Assembly: GCA_040387555.1 (NCBI GenBank)
Contig: JAZKDO010000001.1
Location: 496,001-560,000 of the forward strand
Direction of reading: 5' to 3'
From: UBA4416 sp040387555
GTDB taxonomy: Bacteria > Bacteroidota > Bacteroidia > B-17B0 > Aurantibacillaceae
Length of the DNA stretch: 64,000 nt
Of this stretch, positions 1-9,012 are shown in pieces (within the stretch, counting starts at the first letter, position 1; each line of letters begins with the position of its first letter). The translations under genes and the position numbers were made by a program. A model generated the notes under the pieces. That model had not been told where the DNA came from. It saw only the letters and a program-made list of their open reading frames with translations, and did no database searches.

Positions 1-2245
1 TGTAAAGTGTTCCGAATAATTTACGTTGTACTTCACCAATTCCTTCCGTGTCAAATTTCAGATTATCCCATGGTGCCGCGTTCGCAATCATGTACCAACG
101 GGTTGCATCAGCGCCATATTTATCAATGGTCTCGAACGGATCAACGGCGTTACCTAAACGCTTGCTCATTTTATTTCCATTTTTATCCAGCACTAATCCG
201 TTAGACACTACATTTTTATAAGCAACCGAATCAAAATTCATAGTAGCGATCGCATGCAATGTAAAAAACCAGCCACGGGTTTGATCAACCCCTTCCGCAA
301 TAAAATCGGCCGGGTAATATTTTTTATCGTCAATCAATTCTTTATTTTCAAACGGATAATGCACCTGCGCATAAGGCATAGCGCCCGAATCAAACCACAC
401 GTCAATTAAATCAGGCTCGCGCAATAATTTTTTGCCGTTCTTCTCTAAAACGATATTATCCGCGTAAGGTTTATGTAAATCAAACGTATCGTAATTTTCA
501 GTACTGAAATTCCCGAGAACAAATTTACCTAAAGGATTTTCTGTCATGATCCCTTTAGAAACTGCATTGTCAATTTCCTTTTTCAACTCTTCAGCGCTGC
601 CAATCACAATTTGTTCGGTCTTATCTTCGCTCGTCCAGATTGGAATGGGAATGCCCCAAAAACGGGAACGCGATAAATTCCAGTCATTTAAATTCTCTAA
701 CCAGTTTCCAAAACGCCCGGTTCCTGTAGCTTCTGGTTTCCAGTTAATGGTTTTGTTCAGTTCGATCATACGGTCTTTTGCCGCTGTTGATTTGATGAAC
801 CAGGAATCCAATGGATAATATAAAACAGGCTTATCAGTTCTCCAGCAATGCGGATAACTATGCTCGTAGGTTTCTTTTTTAAATAATTTCCCTTCTTCCT
901 GGAGTTTCAAAACAATTCGTTCATCAACACTTAAGTAAGCTTTTAATTCTTTGATTTTTCCAGATGCTTCTAAAATTTGTTTTTGTTTTTCAAACTCAAC
1001 TTGTTTTTCTGCATCTGTATGATACGCTTCTTTTACATATTCTTCGCCATACAAAAATGTTCCATCTTGTATCTCAGGTAAAAAACGTCCGCGTTTATCA
1101 ACTAAAGTTAATGAGCCGATTCCGTTTTGTTTAGCAACTCTAAAGTCATCTGCTCCAAAGCTTGGCGCTATGTGTACGATCCCTGTACCATCGGTAGTTG
1201 TTACGAAATCACCAATGATTACTTTAAAAGCATCGCCATCGGCTGGTTGTGTAAATGGTAATAATTGTTCGTAGGATATGCCGGCTAAATCAGAACCTTT
1301 GCAATGCCCAACAATTTTAAAAGGAATATTTTTATCTCCCGGTTTGTAATCTTCAAATTTTAAGTCGGTATGTTTTTCAGAAAAATATTTGTTCACTAAA
1401 TCTTTAGCCAGAATAACGGTTTGAAGATTGCCTCCAAATGGATTAAAACTTTCTACAAAAACATAATCAATATCTTTACCAACTGCCAAAGCAGTATTAG
1501 AAGGCAATGTCCACGGTGTGGTTGTCCAGGCAAGGAAATAAACGTTTAACCCCTCATGGGCTTTAAACCCAGGAAGGGTTCCGTTTATTTTAAACTGAAC
1601 AGTTGCAGTTCTATCTTTCACATCTCTGTAACAACCCGGTTGGTTTAATTCGTGAGAAGATAAACCTGTTCCTGCAGCCGGTGAGTATGGTTGAATAGTA
1701 AAGCCTTTGTATAACAAACCTTTATTATTCATGTTTTGTAATAACCACCAAACACTTTCAATATACTTGTTATCGTAAGTGATATACGGATCTTTCATAT
1801 CCACCCAGTAACCCATCTTTGCGGTTACATCCTCCCACTTGTCAGTGTATTTCATTACCTCCTTGCGGCAAGCTTTGTTGTAATCCTCAATCGAAATAAA
1901 TTTCTTACTATTTGGGTTTCCAATATCTTCTTTAGTAATCCCCAGTGTTTTCTCCACGCCTAATTCAATTGGTAACCCGTGAGTATCCCAACCGGCTTTA
2001 CGTTTAACCTGGAAGCCTTGTAAGGTTTTATAACGACAAAAAATATCTTTAATGGTACGCGCCATCACGTGATGAATGCCGGGCATACCATTCGCGCTAG
2101 GTGGGCCTTCATAAAACACCCAGGGCGTTTTTCCCTCACGGGTAGAAATTGATTTTCCGAAAGTGTCTTTTTCTTTCCAATAAGCTAAAATGTCTTTACT
2201 TATTTGTGATAAGTTCAACTGGGTATATGTAGGGTACTTTTTCAT
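1..2245 (-). CDS. ileS: Isoleucyl-tRNA synthetase, partial (C-terminus beyond window edge)
   Basis: Charges tRNA-Ile with isoleucine in the cytoplasm. About 748 codons run open from the ATG at 2245 to the left edge, so the C-terminal anticodon-binding part is missing (the Bacteroidota enzyme is usually about 1100 residues). The class I signature region lies near residues 46-59 (PPSANG...GIHH, the HIGH equivalent), and the KMSKR loop at residues 692-696 (around position 165) is in frame with the start. The start fits because the N-terminus (MKKYPTYTQLNLS) is typical of the family. No Shine-Dalgarno is visible. The identity is clear; only the missing end limits the annotation. Confidence 0.95.
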   Translation of the reverse strand, partial: MKKYPTYTQLNLSQISKDILAYWKEKDTFGKSISTREGKTPWVFYEGPPSANGMPGIHHVMARTIKDIFCRYKTLQGFQVKRKAGWDTHGLPIELGVEKTLGITKEDIGNPNSKKFISIEDYNKACRKEVMKYTDKWEDVTAKMGYWVDMKDPYITYDNKYIESVWWLLQNMNNKGLLYKGFTIQPYSPAAGTGLSSHELNQPGCYRDVKDRTATVQFKINGTLPGFKAHEGLNVYFLAWTTTPWTLPSNTALAVGKDIDYVFVESFNPFGGNLQTVILAKDLVNKYFSEKHTDLKFEDYKPGDKNIPFKIVGHCKGSDLAGISYEQLLPFTQPADGDAFKVIIGDFVTTTDGTGIVHIAPSFGADDFRVAKQNGIGSLTLVDKRGRFLPEIQDGTFLYGEEYVKEAYHTDAEKQVEFEKQKQILEASGKIKELKAYLSVDERIVLKLQEEGKLFKKETYEHSYPHCWRTDKPVLYYPLDSWFIKSTAAKDRMIELNKTINWKPEATGTGRFGNWLENLNDWNLSRSRFWGIPIPIWTSEDKTEQIVIGSAEELKKEIDNAVSKGIMTENPLGKFVLGNFSTENYDTFDLHKPYADNIVLEKNGKKLLREPDLIDVWFDSGAMPYAQVHYPFENKELIDDKKYYPADFIAEGVDQTRGWFFTLHAIATMNFDSVAYKNVVSNGLVLDKNGNKMSKRLGNAVDPFETIDKYGADATRWYMIANAAPWDNLKFDTEGIGEVQRKLFGTLY

Positions 2246-2258
2246 TTATAATTTGATT

Positions 2259-2430
2259 TTAACCGCTAAGAGCGCTAAGTTTATGCAAAGGGCGCAAAGG
2301 GTTGTTTCTTAATAAATTAAGGGTAGCGAATGTACAAAAATTTGGCTTAAAACCAAAAGTTAGAATTATAAGTATGGTTTACAAAATCCGTATTTTGCAG
2401 ACTCTGTTTCTTTGTGTCTCAGTGGTGAGA
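2259..2430. repeat. Intergenic repeat element, inverted halves
   Basis: The gap between ileS and the haemoglobin gene holds purine-rich repeat-like DNA at both ends. The left part (2259-2301) begins TTAACCGC and contains GCGCTAAG and GCAAAGG. The right part, read on the minus strand (2430-2400), has CCACTGAGACACAAAG, the same style of sequence in opposite orientation. The left part matches about 33 of 43 bases of 45674-45716 (minus strand), so this is a dispersed family. It is non-coding and its function is unknown. Confidence 0.5.
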
Positions 2431-2796
2431 TTAGCCTAATTTCCCCATTTGCTTCATCTTGGTTTCAAAAGAATAGGCAATCGTTTGAGCCCGCTGAATC
2501 GCCATTTCCGCTTTCTCACCTTCAAATAAACTTCGGACAGTGTTTTCAAAGGTTTTGAGCCAGGTGGCAAAATGTTCCGGTTTCAAAGGTAAATTCACAT
2601 GCTTATCAAAAACATTGGTGGTATACCCTTCCTTATCCAATAATACAAACTCCCAAAAAGCGATCATGTGGGGCATGTGCTTTTCAAAATCAACGTTTGC
2701 GAAAATGGGTTTTATATCCTCATTCAACATTAAGTTTGAATAAAATGTTCTTACCATTAATTCTGCATCTGCTGAAGTTGTGATGTCTTTTTTCAT
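2431..2796 (-). CDS. Group III truncated haemoglobin
   Basis: A small haem protein of 121 residues, the usual length of trHb group III. The sequence has the conserved HMPHMIAFWEFVLL block around residues 40-54 and the HFATWLKTFENTV block around residues 75-87, which carries the likely proximal histidine. The family binds O2, NO or related ligands with a two-over-two helical fold. Its physiological role in Bacteroidota is not settled; nitric oxide or oxygen handling is the common guess. It is a single gene with no obvious operon partner, 76 bases downstream of the methyltransferase gene on the same strand. Confidence 0.88.
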   Translation of the reverse strand: MKKDITTSADAELMVRTFYSNLMLNEDIKPIFANVDFEKHMPHMIAFWEFVLLDKEGYTTNVFDKHVNLPLKPEHFATWLKTFENTVRSLFEGEKAEMAIQRAQTIAYSFETKMKQMGKLG

Positions 2797-2872
2797 CTAG
2801 TAAAAATGGTAAGCAATTGTGAATCCTCCAAATTTATGGGGAATGATATAAGAAAAGAAGTGCTTAAAAATA

Positions 2873-3940
2873 TTATTTCTTTTTACAAATCTGGATAGTG
2901 TGGCTAATACCCACGTTATCAATTTGTTCTGCTACTTTGAATCCGGCTTTGTCAATCAAACGATTAAACACTTCGCTATCATACATCTGGCTGTTCCCGT
3001 TAGCAATATTTGTGAAGTATAGTGAAGTCATTTGCAAACTGAAAGCGCCCGGTTCAAATTTCTGACGATCCCAAAAAGTTTCCATGATATAGATGCTTCC
3101 ATCATCCGAAATAGCTTCGTGGCAACGTTTTAATATACTTACAATCTCATCTTCACTGAAACAATCTAAAAACTGACTCATCCAAATGGCGTCTGCTCCT
3201 TTCGGGAAACGTTGTGCATCGTCTAAGATATTAATTGGGTGATAACTAACACGATCTGAAAAAGCTGTCTTGTTAATATTTTCTTTAGCCATTGCCAATT
3301 GTCCCGGCAAATCTAACATCGTCATTTTTACATCTGAATCGTAGGTTAAACACTTCATCGTGAATTTACCAGTATTGCCCCCAATATCCAAAATGTGCTT
3401 TGGTTTGCGTTTAAATAACTGATTCAATGCCTGATCGAAGGAGCCGTCCGAATAAAAATGGTCGAAATTAAACCAACTATCCTGTATTGGCTTTGGTAAA
3501 TGAGCTAAGCCTTCGTAAACAGTAGGCCAATCACCCAATACTTTAAGGCCAGTTGGCTTTCCTTGTTTAATACTTTCTGTTAAAGAAAACATACCTTCAT
3601 AACACACGTCGTTGGTAAAGTCCATATTGACACGGGTCATACGGTCATTTAAAATGAAGTTTCCCGTCTTGGTAATTATGTATTTATCATCGTTTTTAAT
3701 CACTAAACCTATTCCCAATCCAGCTTCCAAAAGAACCCTTACGCCATATTCAGACAATTTTAATTTGGGATAAAGTTCTGCCAGGGTTATTCCATTTTCT
3801 CCTGCATCTTCTACAGCAGCTAAAATCCCAAGATCTCTTAAAGATTTTGTCGCCTGAAAAACAATAGGCGCAAAGGCTATAAATTGCGCGCTAGTAATGG
3901 CTTCAAAAGCTGATTTAGTATCTTTAGTAAAAAAATTCAT
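2873..3940 (-). CDS. SAM-dependent O-methyltransferase (winged-helix dimerisation type)
   Basis: 355 residues. The N-terminal half (about 1-110) resembles the helical winged-helix dimerisation domain of plant- and polyketide-type O-methyltransferases. The C-terminal Rossmann domain has SAM motif I, LDIGGNTGKF, at residues 184-193, followed by a TMLDLPGQL acidic-loop motif. The family methylates hydroxyls of small aromatic or polyketide substrates. It diverges from the ammonia-lyase gene across 145 bases, and such methyltransferases occur in flexirubin and aryl-polyene clusters, so methylation of an aryl group on the product is the inferred role. No substrate can be read from the sequence. Confidence 0.82.
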   Translation of the reverse strand: MNFFTKDTKSAFEAITSAQFIAFAPIVFQATKSLRDLGILAAVEDAGENGITLAELYPKLKLSEYGVRVLLEAGLGIGLVIKNDDKYIITKTGNFILNDRMTRVNMDFTNDVCYEGMFSLTESIKQGKPTGLKVLGDWPTVYEGLAHLPKPIQDSWFNFDHFYSDGSFDQALNQLFKRKPKHILDIGGNTGKFTMKCLTYDSDVKMTMLDLPGQLAMAKENINKTAFSDRVSYHPINILDDAQRFPKGADAIWMSQFLDCFSEDEIVSILKRCHEAISDDGSIYIMETFWDRQKFEPGAFSLQMTSLYFTNIANGNSQMYDSEVFNRLIDKAGFKVAEQIDNVGISHTIQICKKK

Positions 3941-4085
3941 AGTTTAAACAAATTATAACGTGCTATATAAGAGCACCAAAATAAGGAAAAGATTAAATAT
4001 TTTTTATATTTTCTTAATAAAATAAAAATACCCATCTCTACGGATAGTGAAATTGTTTGTAATATTGTAAATTGCAGGCACAAAT

Positions 4086-5625
4086 ATGGTAAAGATAGGG
4101 GACAAGAAAATCTCGGCGAATGATTTCTACAAGGTTTTAATAAGTAATTTAGAGCTTCAGCTAGATGAAGAAGCGCTAAGAAAGGTATATCGCAGTCATT
4201 ATTTTTTAAAAGAGTTTACTCGTGAAAAATTAATATACGGCATCAATACAGGTTTTGGGCCAATGGCGCAATACCGAATCAATCATGACGATCAGGTAAA
4301 ATTGCAGTATAATTTGATTCGCAGTCATTGCTCCGGTTCAGGAAATCCCTATTCCTGAGATTGATTGTAAAGCTGTGATGCTTGCCCGTTTAAATACATT
4401 GATGCAGGGTTTTGCAGGAATACATCCCGATGCCTTGATTTTAATTAAAGACCTGATTAACAAAAATATTTCTCCTGTTATTTATGAACATGGTGGTTTA
4501 GGTGCCAGTGGAGATTTAGTGCAATTAGCTCACTTAGCCTTAACATTAATTGGCGAGGGCGAAGTTTATTATAACGGTGTAATTACTGAAACGGCAGAGG
4601 TATTCAAAAAAGAAAAAATCACGCCTATGGAAATCCATATTCGTGAAGGCCTTGCATTAATGAACGGAACTTCTGCCATGAGTGGCATTGGTATGCTGAA
4701 TGTGATCTATGCGGAGAACCTGATGAACTGGAGTCTTTTAGCTTCAGCAACTATCATGGAACTGGTGCAAAGTTTTGATGATCATTACTCAACACCATTG
4801 AACGAAGTAAAACATCATTACGGGCAAAACCTTGTTGCCAAAGCTTTGCAGGAAACTCTGAAGGATAGCAAACTGGTAAAAAGCCGCGAAGAACATCATT
4901 ACAACCAAAAAGTGGAGGTAGATGTGTTGGTAGAAAAAATGCAGGAGTATTATTCTATCCGTTGTGTTCCGCAAATTGTAGGGCCAATTGTTGATACCGT
5001 AAATTATGCTAAAGAAGTTTTGATTAATGAAATCAATTCTGCTAATGATAATCCGATAGTGGATTGGGAACGCAAGAATGTATATCATGGTGGAAATTTC
5101 CATGGTGATTATGTGGCTTTGGAAATGGATAAATTAAAAATTTCCATTACTAAGCTTTCTATGTTAGCTGAAAGACAATTGAATTTTTTATTAAACAATA
5201 AATTGAATAATATTTTACCTCCCTTTGTTAATCATGGGGTGTTAGGATTAAATTTAGGAATGCAAGGCGTTCAGTTTACAGCCACTTCAACAACAGCTGA
5301 AAACCAAATGCTTTCCAATCCAATGTATGTTCATAGCATTCCAAGTAACAATGATAACCAGGATATTGTAAGCATGGGCGCTAATGCTTCATTGATCTGC
5401 AAAAAAGTGATCATGAACAGTTTTGAAGTATTGGCCATTGAATGGATGACTATTTTACAAGCCATTGATTATTTAAAAATGCAGGATAAATTATCATCCA
5501 AATCAAAAGATGCCTATGTAAAACTTCGTAAAATATTTCCGTGTTTTGTGGAGGATAGCACCAAGTACAAAGATGTGAAAGCAGTAAGGGATTTTATATT
5601 TTATAACCATATTGAAATACTTTAA
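4086..5625 (+). pseudogene. Aromatic amino acid (tyrosine-type) ammonia-lyase, frameshifted
   Basis: HAL/PAL/TAL family enzyme that removes ammonia from an aromatic amino acid through an MIO prosthetic group. Codons 1-90 (4086-4358) read through INTGFGPMAQYR and NLIRSHCSGSGNP, then stop. The rest (to 5625) continues in the next frame and includes the MIO-forming Ala-Ser-Gly at 4504-4512. Removing one C from CCC at 4347-4349 restores ...GNPIPEID... and gives an intact protein of about 512 residues, the normal family length. The sequence resembles, from memory, the Flavobacterium johnsoniae tyrosine ammonia-lyase more than histidine utilisation HutH. The likely product is 4-hydroxycinnamate, a starter for aryl-polyene or flexirubin synthesis. 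The frameshift may be a recent real mutation or a sequencing error, since every other part looks functional. Confidence 0.85.
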
Positions 5626-5712
5626 AAAAAATAGTCTTGTCCGGATCGGAGTCTAAGAACAAGGCGAAAAAAATATTCTCGACTTCAAACTGACAAAAAA
5701 CAAAAACTAAAA

Positions 5713-6441
5713 ATGGAATATGCATTAGTAACCGGCGGAAGTCGTGGAATTGGAAAAGCAATTTGTTTAAGACTAGCAGACTTGGGATATAATATTATTT
5801 TAAATTATACATCCAACGATACAGAAGCAAACAAAACCAAAGAACTGCTAACTGCTAAAGGTGTTGATGTTGTATTAATGAAATTTGATGTGAGCAGTAC
5901 CGAAGAATCTGATTCTCATATCGAAACATGGATAAACGCGAATAAAGATAAAGCGATTACTGTTTTAGTAAACAATGCCGGAATCCGTAAAGATAACATC
6001 ATGGTGTTTATTCAACCTGAAGACTGGAAACGTGTGATTGATATTACTGTTGATGGTTTTTATAATGTAACGCGTCATGTTGTAAAAAGCATGTTGACTA
6101 AACGCAAAGGGCGCATTGTAAATATTGTTTCACTGTCGGGTTTAAAAGGAATGCCAGGACAAACGAGTTATTCTGCCGCTAAAGGTGCTGTTATTGCTGC
6201 CACCAAAGCACTAGCACAAGAAGTAGGCAAAAGAGGAATTACAGTAAACGCTGTTGCGCCCGGATTTATTAAAACTGACATGACGGAGGATATTAAAGAA
6301 GAAGATTATAAATTTATGGTGCCGATGAATCGTTTTGGCGAACCAGAAGAAGTAGCAGGAGTTGTTGCTTTTTTAGTTGGTAAAGATTCCTCTTATGTTA
6401 CAGGTCAGGTAATTTCAGTTAACGGAGGATTGTATAGTTAG
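5713..6441 (+). CDS. 3-oxoacyl-ACP reductase (FabG-like SDR)
   Basis: Short-chain dehydrogenase of 242 residues that reduces beta-ketoacyl-ACP with NADPH. It has the GGSRGIGKA nucleotide-binding loop (residues 8-16), NNAG (87-90) and the catalytic Ser142, Tyr153 and Lys157. The end (TGQVISVNGG) is typical of FabG. Lying between the ammonia-lyase and a ketosynthase plus ACP, it probably acts in the aryl-lipid pathway and not in housekeeping fatty acid synthesis. The 87-base gap upstream shows no clear promoter, so cotranscription with the lyase is likely. Confidence 0.88.
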   Translation: MEYALVTGGSRGIGKAICLRLADLGYNIILNYTSNDTEANKTKELLTAKGVDVVLMKFDVSSTEESDSHIETWINANKDKAITVLVNNAGIRKDNIMVFIQPEDWKRVIDITVDGFYNVTRHVVKSMLTKRKGRIVNIVSLSGLKGMPGQTSYSAAKGAVIAATKALAQEVGKRGITVNAVAPGFIKTDMTEDIKEEDYKFMVPMNRFGEPEEVAGVVAFLVGKDSSYVTGQVISVNGGLYS

Positions 6442-6509
6442 TTATTAATTTTTAGTTCTTAGTTTTTAATATCAATAACTAAAAACTTAACACTAAAAAC
6501 GCATTGAAA

Positions 6510-7727
6510 ATGAATAGAGTAGTTATAACAGGAATAGGTGCTTGGTCGTGTTTGGGAAAAAACGTGGACGAAGTAAAAGATTCTTTATTTGCCGGAAAAT
6601 CAGGAATTGGTTTTGAACAGATCAGAAAAGATATGGGTTATCGCTCTGCTTTAACTGGTATAGTAGAAACTCCGGTTTTAAAAGGTTTGTTAGACAGAAG
6701 AGCGCGCGTAAGCATGGGTCAGCCCGCTGAATTTGCATACATGGCAACTTCGGAAGCACTGCGCATGGCTAAAATGGATCCTGATTGGATCGCTAACCAG
6801 GAAGTGGGCATTATTTATGGTAACGACAGCGTGGCTCAATCTACAATGGAAGCCATTGATACAGTAAGGTTAAAAAAAGATACGATGCTGGTTGGCTCAG
6901 GAGCGACTTTTCAATCGATGAATTCAACGGTTACCATGAACCTGTCCACGATCTATAAATTAAAGGGGATTAACTTCACATTAGCTGCAGCGTGTGCCAG
7001 TGGCTCTCATTCTATTGGCATGGGATATTTATTGATCCGTACTGGTTTACAAAAACAAGTGATTTGTGGTGGTGCTCAGGAAGTAAACCCTTACACTTTT
7101 GGAAGTTTTGATGGCCTGAGTGCTTTTTCGATACGTGAAAATGAACCCACTAAAGCGTCTCGTCCATTTGATAGAGACCGAGATGGCTTGATTCCTAGCG
7201 GTGGAGCAGCAACAGTGATCCTGGAAAGTTTAGAATCAGCACAACAACGTGGCGCAATAATTTTAGCCGAAGTAGTAGGTTATGGTTTCTCGAGTAACGG
7301 TGATCATATCAGTAATTCAAGTGTGGATGGCCAGGTGCGTTCTTTGGAAATGTCATTGAGAGATGCAAATTTGAAACCAGGTGATATTGATTACATAAAT
7401 GCACATGCAACCTCAACCGTTGGTGGAGATAGAGTTGAAGCAAAAGCAATTGACCAGGTATTTGGTGGAAAAACCCCCGTAAGTTCTACTAAATCAATGA
7501 CAGGGCATGAATGCTGGATGGCTGGCGCCAGTGAGATCGTTTATTGCACACTCATGATGCAGAACGGATTTATAGCGCCCAATATTAATTTTGAAAACCC
7601 AGATGAGGATTCGCAAAAAATAAACATCATAGCACAAACAAAACAAACTCCTCTGGATACTGTTTTATCTAACTCTTTTGGCTTTGGCGGCACAAATTCT
7701 ACTTTGATTATCAAAAAATTTGCCTAA
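6510..7727 (+). CDS. Beta-ketoacyl-ACP synthase (KAS I/II type)
   Basis: Condensing enzyme that extends an ACP-bound acyl or aryl chain with malonyl-ACP. 405 residues from the ATG at 6510; an upstream in-frame TTG at 6504 would add only two residues. The Cys-His-His triad is visible: Cys162 in AAACASGSHS, His299 in NAHATST and His333 in SMTGHE. The C-terminus NSFGFGGTNSTLII is standard for the family. It sits in line with the ketoreductase, ACP and acyltransferase genes. A separate chain-length factor partner, often present in aryl-polyene clusters, is not seen in this window. Confidence 0.9.
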   Translation: MNRVVITGIGAWSCLGKNVDEVKDSLFAGKSGIGFEQIRKDMGYRSALTGIVETPVLKGLLDRRARVSMGQPAEFAYMATSEALRMAKMDPDWIANQEVGIIYGNDSVAQSTMEAIDTVRLKKDTMLVGSGATFQSMNSTVTMNLSTIYKLKGINFTLAAACASGSHSIGMGYLLIRTGLQKQVICGGAQEVNPYTFGSFDGLSAFSIRENEPTKASRPFDRDRDGLIPSGGAATVILESLESAQQRGAIILAEVVGYGFSSNGDHISNSSVDGQVRSLEMSLRDANLKPGDIDYINAHATSTVGGDRVEAKAIDQVFGGKTPVSSTKSMTGHECWMAGASEIVYCTLMMQNGFIAPNINFENPDEDSQKINIIAQTKQTPLDTVLSNSFGFGGTNSTLIIKKFA

Positions 7728-7774
7728 TTTTACGGATTATTGCATTTTTAACCCCAAAACAAAGTATTACCAGC

Positions 7775-8032
7775 ATGACACAAGAAGAAATTATTAAAAC
7801 CGTTAACGGGTTTTTAGTTGAGGAATTTGAAGTTGAAGAATCAAAAATTACGCCTGATGCAAATTTACGCGATACTTTAGAATTAGATAGTTTGGATTAT
7901 GTGGATTTAGTTGTTGTTATCGAAAGCCATTTTGGTTTTAAAGTAGTTGGTGAGGACTTTCTTAATATTCATACGTTCCAGGATTTTTATACTTATTGCT
8001 TTAACAAGGTGCAGGAAAAAGCAACCGTTTAA
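7775..8032 (+). CDS. Acyl carrier protein
   Basis: 85 residues with the phosphopantetheine attachment site DSLDYVD, Ser39. It carries the growing acyl chain as a thioester for the adjacent ketosynthase and ketoreductase. The protein is acidic and of normal ACP length. It starts 47 bases after the ketosynthase stop. A dedicated rather than housekeeping ACP is inferred from its position, and the housekeeping acpP-fabF pair is expected elsewhere. Confidence 0.92.
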   Translation: MTQEEIIKTVNGFLVEEFEVEESKITPDANLRDTLELDSLDYVDLVVVIESHFGFKVVGEDFLNIHTFQDFYTYCFNKVQEKATV

Positions 8033-8109
8033 TTCTCCGACATCAAAACGAATTTTAAAAACAAAACACCCTTGTGTTTTGTTTTTTTATTTAATAGACA
8101 TCAAAAGTC

Positions 8110-9012
8110 ATGGCAGATCAAGCGAAATGGAACGGGCAATCACAGGCTCAAGTATGGGGTTTTAAAATTTTTGTATTTATTCTAAATACATTCGGTTTAT
8201 CTCCTGCCTATTTTGTTTTGCGCTTTGTTTCATTTTATTATTTTTTATTTTCAAAACCTAATAAATACATTAAGGAGTATTTTATGAAAGCTCATGGCTA
8301 CTCCAACTTTAAAGCGCACCTCGCTGTTTACAAAAATAATTTTTTACTCGGACAAACCATTATAGATAAAGTTGCAGTAATGGCTGGCGCTAAAAACCCT
8401 TTTAAAGTTATTCATACAAACGGTAAGATGCTTGAAGAATTAGCAGCCATTGGGAAAGGCGGCATATTAGTCAGCGCTCATATTGGCAATTGGGAGGTTG
8501 CAGGACAAGGCTTAAATCGATTAGGCACGCCTTTTAATATCTTAATGTACGCTAACGAAAAAGAAGAAGTAAAAGAGTACATGGATGGGGTTATGAAAGA
8601 GAAAAAAATAAATATCATCGCCATCGACGAAGAATCCAAAAGCCACATCATTGAACTTCACCGGGCCTTCAGTAATAATGAACTGGTGGTAATGCATGGC
8701 GATCGTTACAGAGAAGGTGCAAAAACATTCACCGCTGACTTTTTTGGAATCCCTGCAAAATTTCCTGCCGGGCCGTTTATAATGGCCGCTAAATTTGGCG
8801 TTCCATTATGTATTGTTTTTGCGATCAAGATAAACAAACACACATATGATTTTTCCATTGAAAAGCCAATTCAGGTTTCAAAAGTGAGAGGTGAAGAACA
8901 ATTGGAGAAAGTTTGTAAAGACCTACTTCAGCAGTACATTGGCCATGTTGAAAGAATAGCCAGAACCTATCCGCACCAATGGTTTAATTATTATGATTTC
9001 TGGAAGATGTGA
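8110..9012 (+). CDS. LpxL/HtrB-like lipid acyltransferase
   Basis: 300 residues of the lysophospholipid acyltransferase superfamily, as in lipid A late acyltransferases. There is a hydrophobic N-terminal segment at about residues 16-48, then the HX4E catalytic motif HIGNWE (His124, Glu129). The family transfers an acyl group from an ACP thioester to a lipid. In flexirubin and aryl-polyene clusters such proteins probably load the ACP-bound aryl chain onto a membrane lipid, which fits the gene order here. The final base is directly followed by the stop of the convergent gene, with no terminator between them. Confidence 0.85.
   Translation: MADQAKWNGQSQAQVWGFKIFVFILNTFGLSPAYFVLRFVSFYYFLFSKPNKYIKEYFMKAHGYSNFKAHLAVYKNNFLLGQTIIDKVAVMAGAKNPFKVIHTNGKMLEELAAIGKGGILVSAHIGNWEVAGQGLNRLGTPFNILMYANEKEEVKEYMDGVMKEKKINIIAIDEESKSHIIELHRAFSNNELVVMHGDRYREGAKTFTADFFGIPAKFPAGPFIMAAKFGVPLCIVFAIKINKHTYDFSIEKPIQVSKVRGEEQLEKVCKDLLQQYIGHVERIARTYPHQWFNYYDFWKM

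Noticed and set aside
4340..4360. Programmed ribosomal frameshift in the ammonia-lyase
   Set aside because: No slippery heptamer or downstream structure is seen, and the shift lies in a plain CCC run, so mutation or read error is simpler.
4086..5625. Annotation of the ammonia-lyase as histidine ammonia-lyase partnered with the urocanase at 54 kb
   Set aside because: The sequence is closer to tyrosine-type lyases and the neighbours are ketosynthase, ACP and acyltransferase genes; the urocanase lies 48 kb away.
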